Positions 1 to 7,840 of a stretch of 64,000 nt of DNA are shown here, one piece after another. The number at the start of each line of letters is the position of its first letter. Within the stretch, counting starts at the first letter, position 1. Where the stretch lies: assembly GCA_016743945.1 (NCBI GenBank), contig JADGFI010000001.1, positions 211,901 through 275,900 on the forward strand, given 5' to 3'. The position numbers were made by a program, and so were the translations under genes. The DNA is from Desulfobacteraceae bacterium (lineage in GTDB: Bacteria; Desulfobacterota; Desulfobacteria; Desulfobacterales; Desulfobacteraceae). The notes beneath the pieces were generated by a model, which worked only from the letters and a program-made list of their open reading frames with translations, did not search any database and was not told the DNA's origin.

Positions 1-378
1 AGTTATGCCTCATTGAATTTAGCATTAAAGCGGATCTTCAATAACAAATCAGAACTTCTCATGGTTCTTAAAAAACCCGATATTCCTTTGCACAATAATT
101 TGAGCGAAAACGATATTCGTGAATATGTAAAGAAACAAAAAATAAGTGGATCAACCCGAAGTGCTTCTGGGCAATCATGCCGAGACACATTTATAAGCAT
201 TAAGAAAACTTGCAGGAAATTGGGTGTTTCATTCTGGAATTACCCTATGGATCGAATTGAGAATAAAAAGGACATTCTCTTGCTTTCTGATATTATGATG
301 GCAAGTAATACAAATTATTCCGGTCTCAGCATAATTTTTCTCCCGCACTTATTGAGAAGTTACAAAAATAGGAGCTAA
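1..378 (+). CDS. IS66-family transposase, C-terminal part (5' end outside window)
   Basis: The frame is open from base 1, so the gene enters from the left edge and only its last 125 codons are present. The stretch IPLHNNLSENDIREYVKK, followed by GSTRS, a CRDTF segment and TCRKLGVSFWNY, is the conserved C-terminal block of IS66 TnpC transposases, which cut and join the element ends. The last 30 or so residues do not match the family pattern I know and may be read-through into flanking DNA. I could not recognise the right inverted repeat of the element, so whether it is intact cannot be judged from here. A second piece of an IS66 transposase lies at 59705-59941. Confidence 0.85.
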   Translation, partial: SYASLNLALKRIFNNKSELLMVLKKPDIPLHNNLSENDIREYVKKQKISGSTRSASGQSCRDTFISIKKTCRKLGVSFWNYPMDRIENKKDILLLSDIMMASNTNYSGLSIIFLPHLLRSYKNRS

Positions 379-502
379 ACATTTATTATATTTATGAATA
401 AAAATCAGTTTCTAATCATGGATCAAAGCATCCCCCACTGTTACCTTGGTATGGTTGGACGCCGAAGGAACAGGGTAACCGGTACGGTTGCCTCAGGTCA
501 AA

Positions 503-1801
503 TCAAAGCGCCTGGTGCTTTGCATTGTTTTGATTTCGCGAAATTTCAGCGTCAGATCGGGGCGGCAGCAGCAGAACAAACGGTGTCCCCATGAGACCCG
601 ATATGGCACAGACCGTCAGAGCGGCCTGCATCCCGATCTGATCCGACAGCCATCCCACAAAAACCGTTACCCCTGCAGTAATGGCGAAACTGATGCCCAT
701 ATAGAGGCCATTGGCGGTGCCGCGCTGTCCGGCACAATGGTCCTGGACAATGGCCAGTTCAATGGGGGCGATTGAAAAAAGCGTCAGGCCCAGCAGCACC
801 AGAAAAGGGAGTGCCAGCCAGTCAGGGGCATACAGAAATGCAAGCATTAAAAGCGCCGACAAAGGGATGGCCATTGCCAGCATCTTGCGGCGCCCCAGTC
901 GATCGCTCAAGGTCCCCCCCGTCATGGTCCCGATGACACCGGCGCCTTCCAGCACCGCCAACGTCGCGCCACCAAACCACAGACTCTTACCGGATGTCAC
1001 CATCAAGGTCGGCAGAAAAGCCGCAAGGGGGGCGCCCATGAGAAGGACGGCAACCATGATTCCCGAGAGGGGAAACATCACCCGTCCCAGACTTTGTGTC
1101 GATTTTGAAGGTTGATGTTCAGGCTCTGTCGCTGTACCCGAAGCGGGGCCTTTGAGCTGCACATGGAGAAACAGAGAGGCCAATATTCCCAGCAACATTA
1201 CCGGAAAGCAGCCTTCAAATCCCCAGAAGGATACAGCCCAAACACCCAGAATAGGGCCGACAAAACGGGCCACCTCTCCGCCGGTCATCCAGAAACTCAT
1301 GCCCCGCCCTAACCTGAGGCCGGCGGCCTGGGCCACCATCACAGGGCTCACGACGTGAAACATTGATGCGCTGATGCCGGCAAACAAGAGCAAGACGCAA
1401 ACGGCACCATACGAAGGAGCCACACCGATCAGGCTCATGGCACAGGCGGTAATGGCAGGGCCCCAGATTGCCGGATAATAAAAATTACTTCGATCAAAGA
1501 AAAAACCCAGCAGGGGATTCATCAGACTCGGCGCCCGGAAGACCACTGTAAATGCCCCGGCAAGCGCCATGCTCAGGGAAAATTTATCGATGAGCAGCGG
1601 CAAAAATATCGCCAGAAAACTGGAAAAAATGTCGTGGGAAAAATGCCCTCCAGAAAGAATAAGAATTTTTCGAAATTGAAACCCGTCAGTTTCCTGATTC
1701 AAAATTGGCCCCCGACAACAGCAGTTAAAAATAATACTCAAATCGTGGTTATAAAAACCCGTACGCGAAGGATAAGTAAATGCTTTTTTGCCTTTTGTCA
1801 A
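503..1801 (-). CDS. MFS transporter, fosmidomycin-resistance-like
   Basis: A 12-helix major facilitator superfamily protein of 432 codons as an open frame. The segment ILSGGHFSHDIFSSFLAIFL near residue 50 and the following MNPLLGFFFDR loop resemble the Fsr (fosmidomycin resistance) branch of MFS exporters, so a proton-driven drug or metabolite exporter in the inner membrane is the best guess; the substrate is unknown. The first 33 or so residues are not membrane-like and are cysteine rich, unlike the family, where the first helix begins almost at once. A TTG start near 1702 would give a family-like N terminus but has no good ribosome binding site. The upstream region holds a large palindrome and may be rearranged. 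The hairpin at its 3' end overlaps the stop codon and has no T tract. Confidence 0.8.
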   Translation of the reverse strand: MTKGKKAFTYPSRTGFYNHDLSIIFNCCCRGPILNQETDGFQFRKILILSGGHFSHDIFSSFLAIFLPLLIDKFSLSMALAGAFTVVFRAPSLMNPLLGFFFDRSNFYYPAIWGPAITACAMSLIGVAPSYGAVCVLLLFAGISASMFHVVSPVMVAQAAGLRLGRGMSFWMTGGEVARFVGPILGVWAVSFWGFEGCFPVMLLGILASLFLHVQLKGPASGTATEPEHQPSKSTQSLGRVMFPLSGIMVAVLLMGAPLAAFLPTLMVTSGKSLWFGGATLAVLEGAGVIGTMTGGTLSDRLGRRKMLAMAIPLSALLMLAFLYAPDWLALPFLVLLGLTLFSIAPIELAIVQDHCAGQRGTANGLYMGISFAITAGVTVFVGWLSDQIGMQAALTVCAISGLMGTPFVLLLPPRSDAEISRNQNNAKHQAL

Positions 1802-1896
1802 GAAATTGCTAAAACCTTCAGCAATTATCGGTCACCAGTTATTACAGACCGGAATTATTTAGAAATGCTGGGACAAATATTACCAGGACCCGTTCC

Positions 1897-2076
1897 GGTC
1901 AGGTCACCTTGCACGCTCTGAACCTGGATTTGTTTTACAACTTCTAAATTCGCTTCACTAAACAGCAAAAACTGCGGGCAAGTATGTCCTCAAACAATTT
2001 GCTGTTTCACGTTCCGCTTCATTAAGAATTTGTAAAAACAGATCCAAAATCCGCCGCTTTGCAAGGCAACCTGACC
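1897..2076. repeat. 180 bp imperfect palindrome (foldback or MITE-like element)
   Basis: The left arm starts at 1897 and the right arm ends at 2076. The outer blocks GGTCAGGT..CCTTGCA pair with TGCAAGG..ACCTGACC, the middle blocks GGATTTGTTTTACAA with TTGTAAAAACAGATCC, and the inner block AAACAGCAAA (about 1970-1979) with TTTGCTGTTT (1998-2007), leaving a loop of about 20 bases. Pairing is imperfect between the blocks. It sits in the 461 bp gap between the MFS gene and the broken metallo-beta-lactamase gene. No gene, promoter or RNA could be recognised in the rest of 1802-2262. A non-autonomous transposon-like element or an extragenic foldback repeat are the likely readings. Confidence 0.6.
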
Positions 2077-2262
2077 TCCACTGGCTATTGCAGCATATCT
2101 GAACTACAAATTTAATCTTTTTTTTATTACGGGCAGGTGTTTGGGTATCAGGGAGGTGCCAAATCAGGTGGACCTATAATTTTTTTTTAACATGATCTCC
2201 CAGTTTTTAAAAATCATGAATCGAAAGGTACATCGGATTTGATTCCAGAACTCCAACTTATT

Positions 2263-2493
2263 TCATCTGCGGTCCTTAAAGATTTTTGTGGAAAAGAACG
2301 GGTCGGCATGGCCATGGGTATGAACAAGTTTTACCGGGGTTATTTTGTTTTCTGTGATGAATCCTAATACGGACTTTGTATCATCTCCGGGATCAATGAT
2401 GATGGATTCTCCGGTCTGCTGGCAGACCAAAAAATAGGTGTCCAGGTTATAGGGACCGGATATCCGCCGAAGAAGGGCAATTTTATCGGGCAT
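2263..2493 (-). pseudogene. truncated metallo-beta-lactamase-fold hydrolase
   Basis: The 76-residue frame begins like a glyoxalase II-type metallo-hydrolase: NLDTYFLV, IIIDPGDD, then VHTHGHADPF. The family's HxHxDH zinc motif is reached, but the expected final His and everything after it (normally 130 or more residues) is missing; after HAD the frame reads unrelated sequence to a TGA at 2263. The start overlaps the end of iorB by 11 bases, so it was once the last gene of the cyuA-iorAB operon. I translated beyond the TGA and found no family-like sequence, so recoding of the stop is unlikely. The nearby palindrome suggests a deletion or insertion removed the 3' part. Confidence 0.65.
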
Positions 2494-3058
2494 AGCGATT
2501 AAAAATATTCAGGTTTTGGACCAAGGTATCGCCGGTGAGAAGATCTTCCAGAGCCCTTGTATAATCGGCTTTTGTCACCCCGGGAATCAACCCGTGTTTT
2601 GCCACGGTTCCCACAAGGGCCATGTTCTGCATTCTTGGATCTGCAATTCCACGGGTTTGAACCGACAGGCATCGGGCATCCAATTTTGTACAGGCCCTTG
2701 CGATATCCTCTGGGGTTACCGCCGGGCATTGACCCAGGCGAACCGGAAGGGGCTGCCAGGCGAGATCCATATAGACAAGGGTCCCCCCGTTTTTCAGGGC
2801 AGTTCCCAATCCGCGAAGGGCTTCATGGATTTCCATCCCCAAAACCAGATCACACTGGTGTGACAGGGTTAAAGGAGAAAATACTTTACTGCCGCAGCGG
2901 ATCCGGGATACCACCACGCCCCCCCGTTGCGCCAACCCATGGGTATCCACTGCCATGACCTCCAAACCCGCATGGTCCGCACTTCTGAGCAGCGTTTGAC
3001 TGAGCAGGCCGATTCCCTGGCCGCCGACACCGGTTATATAGATATTATATTCCTTCAT
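2483..3058 (-). CDS. iorB: indolepyruvate:ferredoxin oxidoreductase, beta subunit
   Basis: A 191-residue protein with the gamma-domain fold of 2-oxoacid oxidoreductases, starting with the glycine-rich YITGVGGQGIGLLSQTL motif and carrying THGLAQRGG around residue 40, both typical of IorB. With IorA it oxidises arylpyruvates made from aromatic amino acids to aryl-acyl-CoA, reducing ferredoxin in the cytoplasm. Its start overlaps the iorA stop by four bases (ATGA), so translation is coupled. Length is normal for the short IorB form. The overlapping downstream frame is the broken metallo-hydrolase. Confidence 0.92.
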   Translation of the reverse strand: MKEYNIYITGVGGQGIGLLSQTLLRSADHAGLEVMAVDTHGLAQRGGVVVSRIRCGSKVFSPLTLSHQCDLVLGMEIHEALRGLGTALKNGGTLVYMDLAWQPLPVRLGQCPAVTPEDIARACTKLDARCLSVQTRGIADPRMQNMALVGTVAKHGLIPGVTKADYTRALEDLLTGDTLVQNLNIFNRYAR

Positions 3059-4908
3059 TTTTCCTCCTTTGCAAACCCAATGGCTTGCTCCGGGCAGGAG
3101 GGTCTACAGGAACCGTCCCCTAGGCAAAGGCTGGTGTTAACACCCACACTGTCATCCGGATTCCGGACAAAACTGGGACAGCCAAATTCTTCGATACAGA
3201 TATGGGCCTGTGTGCAGGTTTCAGGGTCAATTGAAATGTGTTTTTGGACATATCCTGGTTTTTTTTGCTGGCTTCGGGTGAACTTGAGCATGCAGGGGTG
3301 CCGGGCAATGACCACACTGATCCCACGGGTTTTAAGGGCCTCTCGTACAAGACCTGTCAGTTTTTCCTGGCTGTAGGTATCACAGGCGAGAACCTGTTCA
3401 ATGCCAAGGCCCTTTAACAGAGTTTCCATTTTAATGACCCCACCGGCATGGTTCTGGTGGCCGGTCATGGCCGTGGTACCGTTTTCCATGATGATCAGGG
3501 TAATATTGTGATGATTGAAAATAGTATTGATCAATCCGGGCAGGCCAGCATGAAAAAAAGTAGAATCCCCCAGAAAAGCCACCACCTTTTTTCCTTTATT
3601 GTTCAAGGAAAGCCCTGAGGCAATTCCCGGAGAAGCCCCCATGCACATGAGCACCTCCCCCATTTCATAGGGCGGCATATACCCCAGGGTATGGCAGCCG
3701 ATATCGGCCACGGTTATATCATTTTCACCCAGGGCTTTTTTAATGGCAAAAAAAGCACTTCTATGACCACAGCCGGGACACATCTGGGCGGGTCGTTCCG
3801 GAACGGTACTCCCGACGCTCTTCTCTTTCTTTGCAGCCGGTATCATATCCGGCCAGGTTTCCATGATCTTTTCCAAGGTTTTATCCGGGGTGAATTCACC
3901 GATAAAATCCTTGTCAGATGTTTTTCCGATGATGGGTGTGGTAAGGCCACCATCATATGCCATGGCCTTGATCTGATTTTCAAGAATATCATCGAGCTCC
4001 TCTAAAATCAACACCTGGTCATTGGACCTTAAAAAAGAGAGGACCACTTCTCGTTCAAGGGGGTTGGTTACCCCCAGCTTCAGGAGATTGGGCCGGTAGC
4101 GGGATCGTTCCAGTACATCCAGAACCGAAAGCCAGGTCAGGCCGGATGTGATGATACCCTTTTTCTGGCTGTCAGGACTCTTGATCACCTGGTTTAATTC
4201 TCTTTTTCGAATGTCAGACAAGATCGGGCCTGTTTTTTTCAAACCCAGGCGTTTCATGTCCAGGGCCAATACGGTCAAGGGAATATAGGGGCCGTTGTCT
4301 CGGTTAAATACGGTTTTATATCCCTTCTCTTGTTTATAGCCGGCAAATTTAATCTTTTGTCGGGCATGGCAAACATGGGTGGTCAGCCGCACCACAACAA
4401 TGGTATGAAAGGCCACAGCCAGCTGGGCCGCATGTTTATAATATTCATAGGCCTCTCGGGGGGAGGCAGGTTCAAGTACGGTCACTTTGGCCATACGATA
4501 AATATTTCGATTGTCCTGTTCGTTCTGGGAGGAATTGGCACCGGGATCATCCCCAACCACCACCACCATGCCGCCAATGATATTGAATAAACCCAACTGT
4601 ACAAAGGCATCAAGTGCCACATTTAGTCCCACGCTTTTATAGAAAACACAGGACAGGTTTCCATTGATGGCCGCACCAAATGCCACTTCAGTGGCTACTT
4701 TTTCATTCACTGAAAATTCAAAATAAAAGGGCTGGCGATCCTGGGGGATATCTTGAATGGCAGATGCGATTTCAGGGGTGGGTGATCCGGGATAGGATGT
4801 CACCACACGTGTTTTGGACTCCACCATTGCCCTGACAAGAGCCTGGTTTCCCATTAGGATTTCTTCGAAGGAATCTTCCTGGACAAGTAACGCTCCCAAT
4901 TTTTTCAT
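3055..4908 (-). CDS. iorA: indolepyruvate:ferredoxin oxidoreductase, alpha subunit
   Basis: A 617-residue IorA with, in order, a pyrimidine-binding 2-oxoacid oxidoreductase domain (TSYPGSPTPEIAS near residue 38), a middle domain, a CPGCGHRS motif, and a thiamine diphosphate domain with GDSTFFHAG and MENGTTAMTG. The C-terminal di-cluster ferredoxin domain is unusual. The first site reads C565-x5-C571-x5-C577 with Ala568 where the second Cys is expected; the second reads C595-x5-C601-x3-C605 with Asp598 in that place. Both clusters therefore lack the second ligand cysteine. The second resembles the Asp-ligated cluster of Pyrococcus furiosus ferredoxin. The gene lies 43 bases downstream of cyuA and overlaps iorB, suggesting one operon for anaerobic amino-acid breakdown. 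Confidence 0.93.
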   Translation of the reverse strand: MKKLGALLVQEDSFEEILMGNQALVRAMVESKTRVVTSYPGSPTPEIASAIQDIPQDRQPFYFEFSVNEKVATEVAFGAAINGNLSCVFYKSVGLNVALDAFVQLGLFNIIGGMVVVVGDDPGANSSQNEQDNRNIYRMAKVTVLEPASPREAYEYYKHAAQLAVAFHTIVVVRLTTHVCHARQKIKFAGYKQEKGYKTVFNRDNGPYIPLTVLALDMKRLGLKKTGPILSDIRKRELNQVIKSPDSQKKGIITSGLTWLSVLDVLERSRYRPNLLKLGVTNPLEREVVLSFLRSNDQVLILEELDDILENQIKAMAYDGGLTTPIIGKTSDKDFIGEFTPDKTLEKIMETWPDMIPAAKKEKSVGSTVPERPAQMCPGCGHRSAFFAIKKALGENDITVADIGCHTLGYMPPYEMGEVLMCMGASPGIASGLSLNNKGKKVVAFLGDSTFFHAGLPGLINTIFNHHNITLIIMENGTTAMTGHQNHAGGVIKMETLLKGLGIEQVLACDTYSQEKLTGLVREALKTRGISVVIARHPCMLKFTRSQQKKPGYVQKHISIDPETCTQAHICIEEFGCPSFVRNPDDSVGVNTSLCLGDGSCRPSCPEQAIGFAKEEK

Positions 4909-4951
4909 TTGCTTGCCCTCCCGGCTATTTAGGTGTCATGAAGAAGGGGGA

Positions 4952-6235
4952 CTAATCCTCCCCTATCATGATTCGGATGATTTCTTTATCTGTTTCACGC
5001 ATCCCCTCACGGCCGAGTCTGCCGATGCTGGCGATGGTGTTTTCAACCCCTTTTTTTACAATCCCGTCACCGTCATAAAATTGTTGCCCTTTTTGGTACA
5101 TATAAAACCCCAGTATCCCTCCCTCAACAGCCGTCGCAATTTTTGCCGCACAGGAGGGTTTGGCACCGTCACAGATGATTCCGGAAACCGTTGCAAGGGC
5201 ATTTACGATGGTGTGGGTGACTTCCTTGAACCGGCCGCCATGGAGCCAGGTGATACCTGCTCCTGCACCAACCCCGGCGCTGACAGCTCCGCAATAGGCA
5301 GACAGTCGTCCAATTCCTGTTTTCTGATGGATGGTCACAAGGTTGGATACCACCAGGGCTCTGTATAAGGTTTCTTTGGACACCCCCAATTCCTTTGCGT
5401 ATTCGATCACGGGAAGGGAAGCTGTCAATCCCTGGTTCCCGCTGCCTGAAACGATGACAACAGGAAGGCTGCACCCGCCCATCCTGGCATCTGATCCTGC
5501 TGCGGCCATGGCTTTTGCCCGGACTTTTATGTCATCTCCCCAGATGTCAAGGAGAACAGAACCGATGTTTGCCCCCCAATCGCCGTCAAGCCCTTCGGCA
5601 GCAATTCGGGTATTATATTCAATTTGTTGCTCGAGCAGATCTTTTACGTCGGAAATTACCACGGATTCGGCAAACTCAAGAATATCTTTTACATTCATCA
5701 TTGACCGATCGGTAAGGTTTGTGGGTTTAATCTCTTCACATTCCTGATTTTGATAAAGGATTTTTTTATTTTTTGTGATCAAGACGATATTGGTGTGAAA
5801 GTGGGAAATTTGGACAGAGGCCATTGATTCTCCACTAAAAACAGACACAACCAGGTCAAAGGTCAAATCGCTGTTTGATTTGCAGACGATCACCTCATTG
5901 TTTTCAAGAAAGGTGTGAATCTCTTTTCGTCCCTGATCACCAACACAGGAGATCACCTCAAGTACTTTATCGGCATCCCCGGCCACGATCCCTGCAACCG
6001 CAGATGCCTTTATTCCTCTGAGGTTGCCGGTGTTGGGAACAACCACGCTTTTTACATTTTTGATAATATTGTCACTGGCCTGGATCACCACCTTGTCCGG
6101 CAGTTTGCCCAAGATTTGTTTTGCCTTGGCTGCCGCATAGGCAATGGCAATGGGTTCTGTGCAGCCCATTGCCGGAACAAGCTCTTCGCCCATGATGTCA
6201 AGGTAGGCCATATATCGTTTGTCTCGTGTGTCCAT
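4952..6235 (-). CDS. cyuA: L-cysteine desulfidase, UPF0597/YhaM family
   Basis: A 427-residue member of the UPF0597 (YhaM/CyuA) family, related to the iron-sulfur serine dehydratases. The signature MGCTEPIAIAYAAAKA with Cys25 and the later CGAVSAGVGAGAGITW and CDGAKPSCAAK segments are seen; these cysteines are the presumed ligands of an oxygen-sensitive [4Fe-4S] cluster. The enzyme splits cysteine to pyruvate, sulfide and ammonia. Length matches E. coli CyuA closely. A GGAGA ribosome site lies just before the ATG. Placed first in an operon with iorA and iorB, it suggests coordinated use of cysteine and aromatic amino acids. The gene is divergent from ogt, with the shared control region at 6236-6442. 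Confidence 0.9.
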   Translation of the reverse strand: MDTRDKRYMAYLDIMGEELVPAMGCTEPIAIAYAAAKAKQILGKLPDKVVIQASDNIIKNVKSVVVPNTGNLRGIKASAVAGIVAGDADKVLEVISCVGDQGRKEIHTFLENNEVIVCKSNSDLTFDLVVSVFSGESMASVQISHFHTNIVLITKNKKILYQNQECEEIKPTNLTDRSMMNVKDILEFAESVVISDVKDLLEQQIEYNTRIAAEGLDGDWGANIGSVLLDIWGDDIKVRAKAMAAAGSDARMGGCSLPVVIVSGSGNQGLTASLPVIEYAKELGVSKETLYRALVVSNLVTIHQKTGIGRLSAYCGAVSAGVGAGAGITWLHGGRFKEVTHTIVNALATVSGIICDGAKPSCAAKIATAVEGGILGFYMYQKGQQFYDGDGIVKKGVENTIASIGRLGREGMRETDKEIIRIMIGED

Positions 6236-6401
6236 GATATATTCTCCACAAAGCTATAAGGCTAAAAGTATAGCTTGTTTCTTGATAAAAGAAAAGATCA
6301 GATGGAATCTATAATTCTCGGCGAGTGCATCCTTTCCCCTCGCATCCTTTCTTTTTTTTTGATATGAGAAAAGGAAGTTATCTGTCTGTCTGTATTTTTT
6401 T

Positions 6402-6422
6402 GCCGGAATAAATGGTTCCGGC
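6402..6422. repeat. 7 bp inverted repeat in the cyuA/ogt divergent region
   Basis: GCCGGAA at 6402-6408 and TTCCGGC at 6416-6422 form a perfect inverted repeat around a 7-base spacer, ending nine bases before the ogt Shine-Dalgarno sequence. It is preceded, not followed, by a T run, so it is not a terminator for plus-strand transcription. A regulator site or a leader hairpin are possible; no function is shown. Confidence 0.35.
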
Positions 6423-6442
6423 TACCCATGGAAGGAGCCCCC

Positions 6443-6919
6443 ATGCACTATTGTTATTACGAATCCCCCGTTGGTCAATTGCTGTTAACCGGTCGTGACC
6501 GGCTTGAAACGTTGAATTTTCCCCTGGGCAAAACCCGAAGGGAACCGGAAGCCGATTGGACGGAGGGGACGGCTTTTTTTTTAAAAGTCCTGAACCAGCT
6601 GGATGGCTATTTTGACGGATCCTTGAGACAATTTCATCTGGACCTTGATTTAAAGACACAGGGAACCCCTTTTCAAAAAAAGGTCTGGCAGGAATTGCAA
6701 AATATTCCCTACGGCCAGACCATCTCCTATGGCGAACTGGCTGCAAGAATCGGTAACCCAAGCGCCTTTCGGGCAGTGGGCATGGCCAACGGGAAAAATC
6801 CCATTTCCATTATTGTTCCCTGTCACCGGGTCATCGGCAAAAATGGGAGTCTCACCGGGTTTGGCGGTGGAATTGATGTGAAAAAACAATTGCTTTGTCT
6901 GGAGCAAAAAAATGGTTAA
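6443..6919 (+). CDS. ogt: methylated-DNA--protein-cysteine S-methyltransferase
   Basis: A 158-residue O6-alkylguanine-DNA alkyltransferase that takes alkyl groups from O6-methylguanine onto its own cysteine. The active-site motif IIVPCHRVIG is present with the acceptor Cys127, preceded by the helix-turn-helix region YGQTISYGELAARIG and the arginine-finger stretch SAFRAVG. I chose ATG 6443 because GAAGGAG at 6431-6437 lies five bases upstream; the ATG at 6428 would overlap that site and add five non-family residues. The last eight bases overlap the next gene, so the two are translationally coupled. Confidence 0.93.
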   Translation: MHYCYYESPVGQLLLTGRDRLETLNFPLGKTRREPEADWTEGTAFFLKVLNQLDGYFDGSLRQFHLDLDLKTQGTPFQKKVWQELQNIPYGQTISYGELAARIGNPSAFRAVGMANGKNPISIIVPCHRVIGKNGSLTGFGGGIDVKKQLLCLEQKNG

Positions 6920-7739
6920 AGGGTTGCAAGAAAAAGGGCAGTCTGTAAAATCCCGGCTGGTGGTGGTTATGGTTGTTGTGTTCTGGCTGGTTTTGTCCGG
7001 GGTGTCCTTTGGACAAGACAATGGGTTTTATTTTGTTCAGATCACCGACACCCACCTGGGCATCCCCGGGAACAGGGTTCGGACAGAACAAGTGGTGGCG
7101 GCGGTCAACCGTCTTCCCATGAAGATTTTGTGCGTGGTGCACACCGGGGATATCATTGACCGGAAAAAACGGTTGGATACTGGGGTTCTTGCCGATGCCG
7201 CCTCGATTTTCAAGGGCCTTAAACCTGTGGTTCATTTTCTTCCGGGTAACAATGATATTAACCTGGGGGTATCCACCCAAACGAGCCGCGCCGATTATGA
7301 ACGCTATTTTGGCAGCCTGATATCCCGGGCCGAATACCATGGGGTCGTTTTTTTATTCGCCTATACCGATCCCTTGCGCAAATCTGTTGCCATGGAGGGG
7401 TATGATCCCCTTGGGGCTATCAAAAATCAGCTGGATGCCGCCGGTGGGAAGCCGGTCATCCTTTTCCACCATGGACCCAGCGTGAACGATTTTTATAACA
7501 ACCGTTTCCATGGTGCCTGGGCCAAAAAAACAAAAGAAAACTGGGTGACATTGATCAACCAGTACAATGTCAAGGCCGTCATTACCGGCCATTTCCATAG
7601 GGATGAATTCCATTGGCTGGGGGACGTGCCCTTGTATGTATCTCCGCCGGTGGCACAAAAATGGGGCCGTCAGGCCTGCTTTCGGATATATGAGTACCAG
7701 GACGGCAGAATAGGATATACTACCCAGTATCTGGAGTGA
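6912..7739 (+). CDS. exported calcineurin-like metallophosphoesterase
   Basis: A 275-residue protein with a signal peptide or membrane anchor (hydrophobic stretch about residues 16-34, ending VSFGQ) followed by a metallophosphoesterase domain. All the metal-binding blocks are seen in order: QITDTHLG, HTGDIIDRK, PGNNDIN, HHGPS and GHFHRDE. The family hydrolyses phosphomonoesters or phosphodiesters with a dimetal centre, here probably on the outer face of the inner membrane or in the periplasm; the substrate cannot be told. It overlaps the end of ogt by eight bases. In this family the third block is usually GNHD; here it is GNND, so one residue of the metal site environment is changed. Confidence 0.85.
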   Translation: MVKGLQEKGQSVKSRLVVVMVVVFWLVLSGVSFGQDNGFYFVQITDTHLGIPGNRVRTEQVVAAVNRLPMKILCVVHTGDIIDRKKRLDTGVLADAASIFKGLKPVVHFLPGNNDINLGVSTQTSRADYERYFGSLISRAEYHGVVFLFAYTDPLRKSVAMEGYDPLGAIKNQLDAAGGKPVILFHHGPSVNDFYNNRFHGAWAKKTKENWVTLINQYNVKAVITGHFHRDEFHWLGDVPLYVSPPVAQKWGRQACFRIYEYQDGRIGYTTQYLE

Positions 7740-7840
7740 GGTGATGCCCAGGAAAATTACTCTGGACCCAGGCAGCGGCAAAATCTTTGTCACCCTGATC
7801 CACCGGGCAGGTTACTCAAAATTCATAAAAGGAGAGAACC

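Noticed and set aside
503-535. Hairpin CAAAGC/GCTTTG at the MFS 3' end as a terminator
   Set aside because: Overlaps the last codons and is not followed by a T run.
711-1115. 134-codon plus-strand frame inside the MFS gene
   Set aside because: Antisense shadow with Pro/Ser/Arg bias and no support.
1926-2045. Integron attC site
   Set aside because: The inverted arms are far longer than usual and the RYYYAAC/GTTRRRY core sites are not in place.
2200-2265. TGA at the end of the broken metallo-hydrolase as a selenocysteine codon
   Set aside because: Translation past it gives no family-like sequence, no Cys is expected at that position and no hairpin follows.
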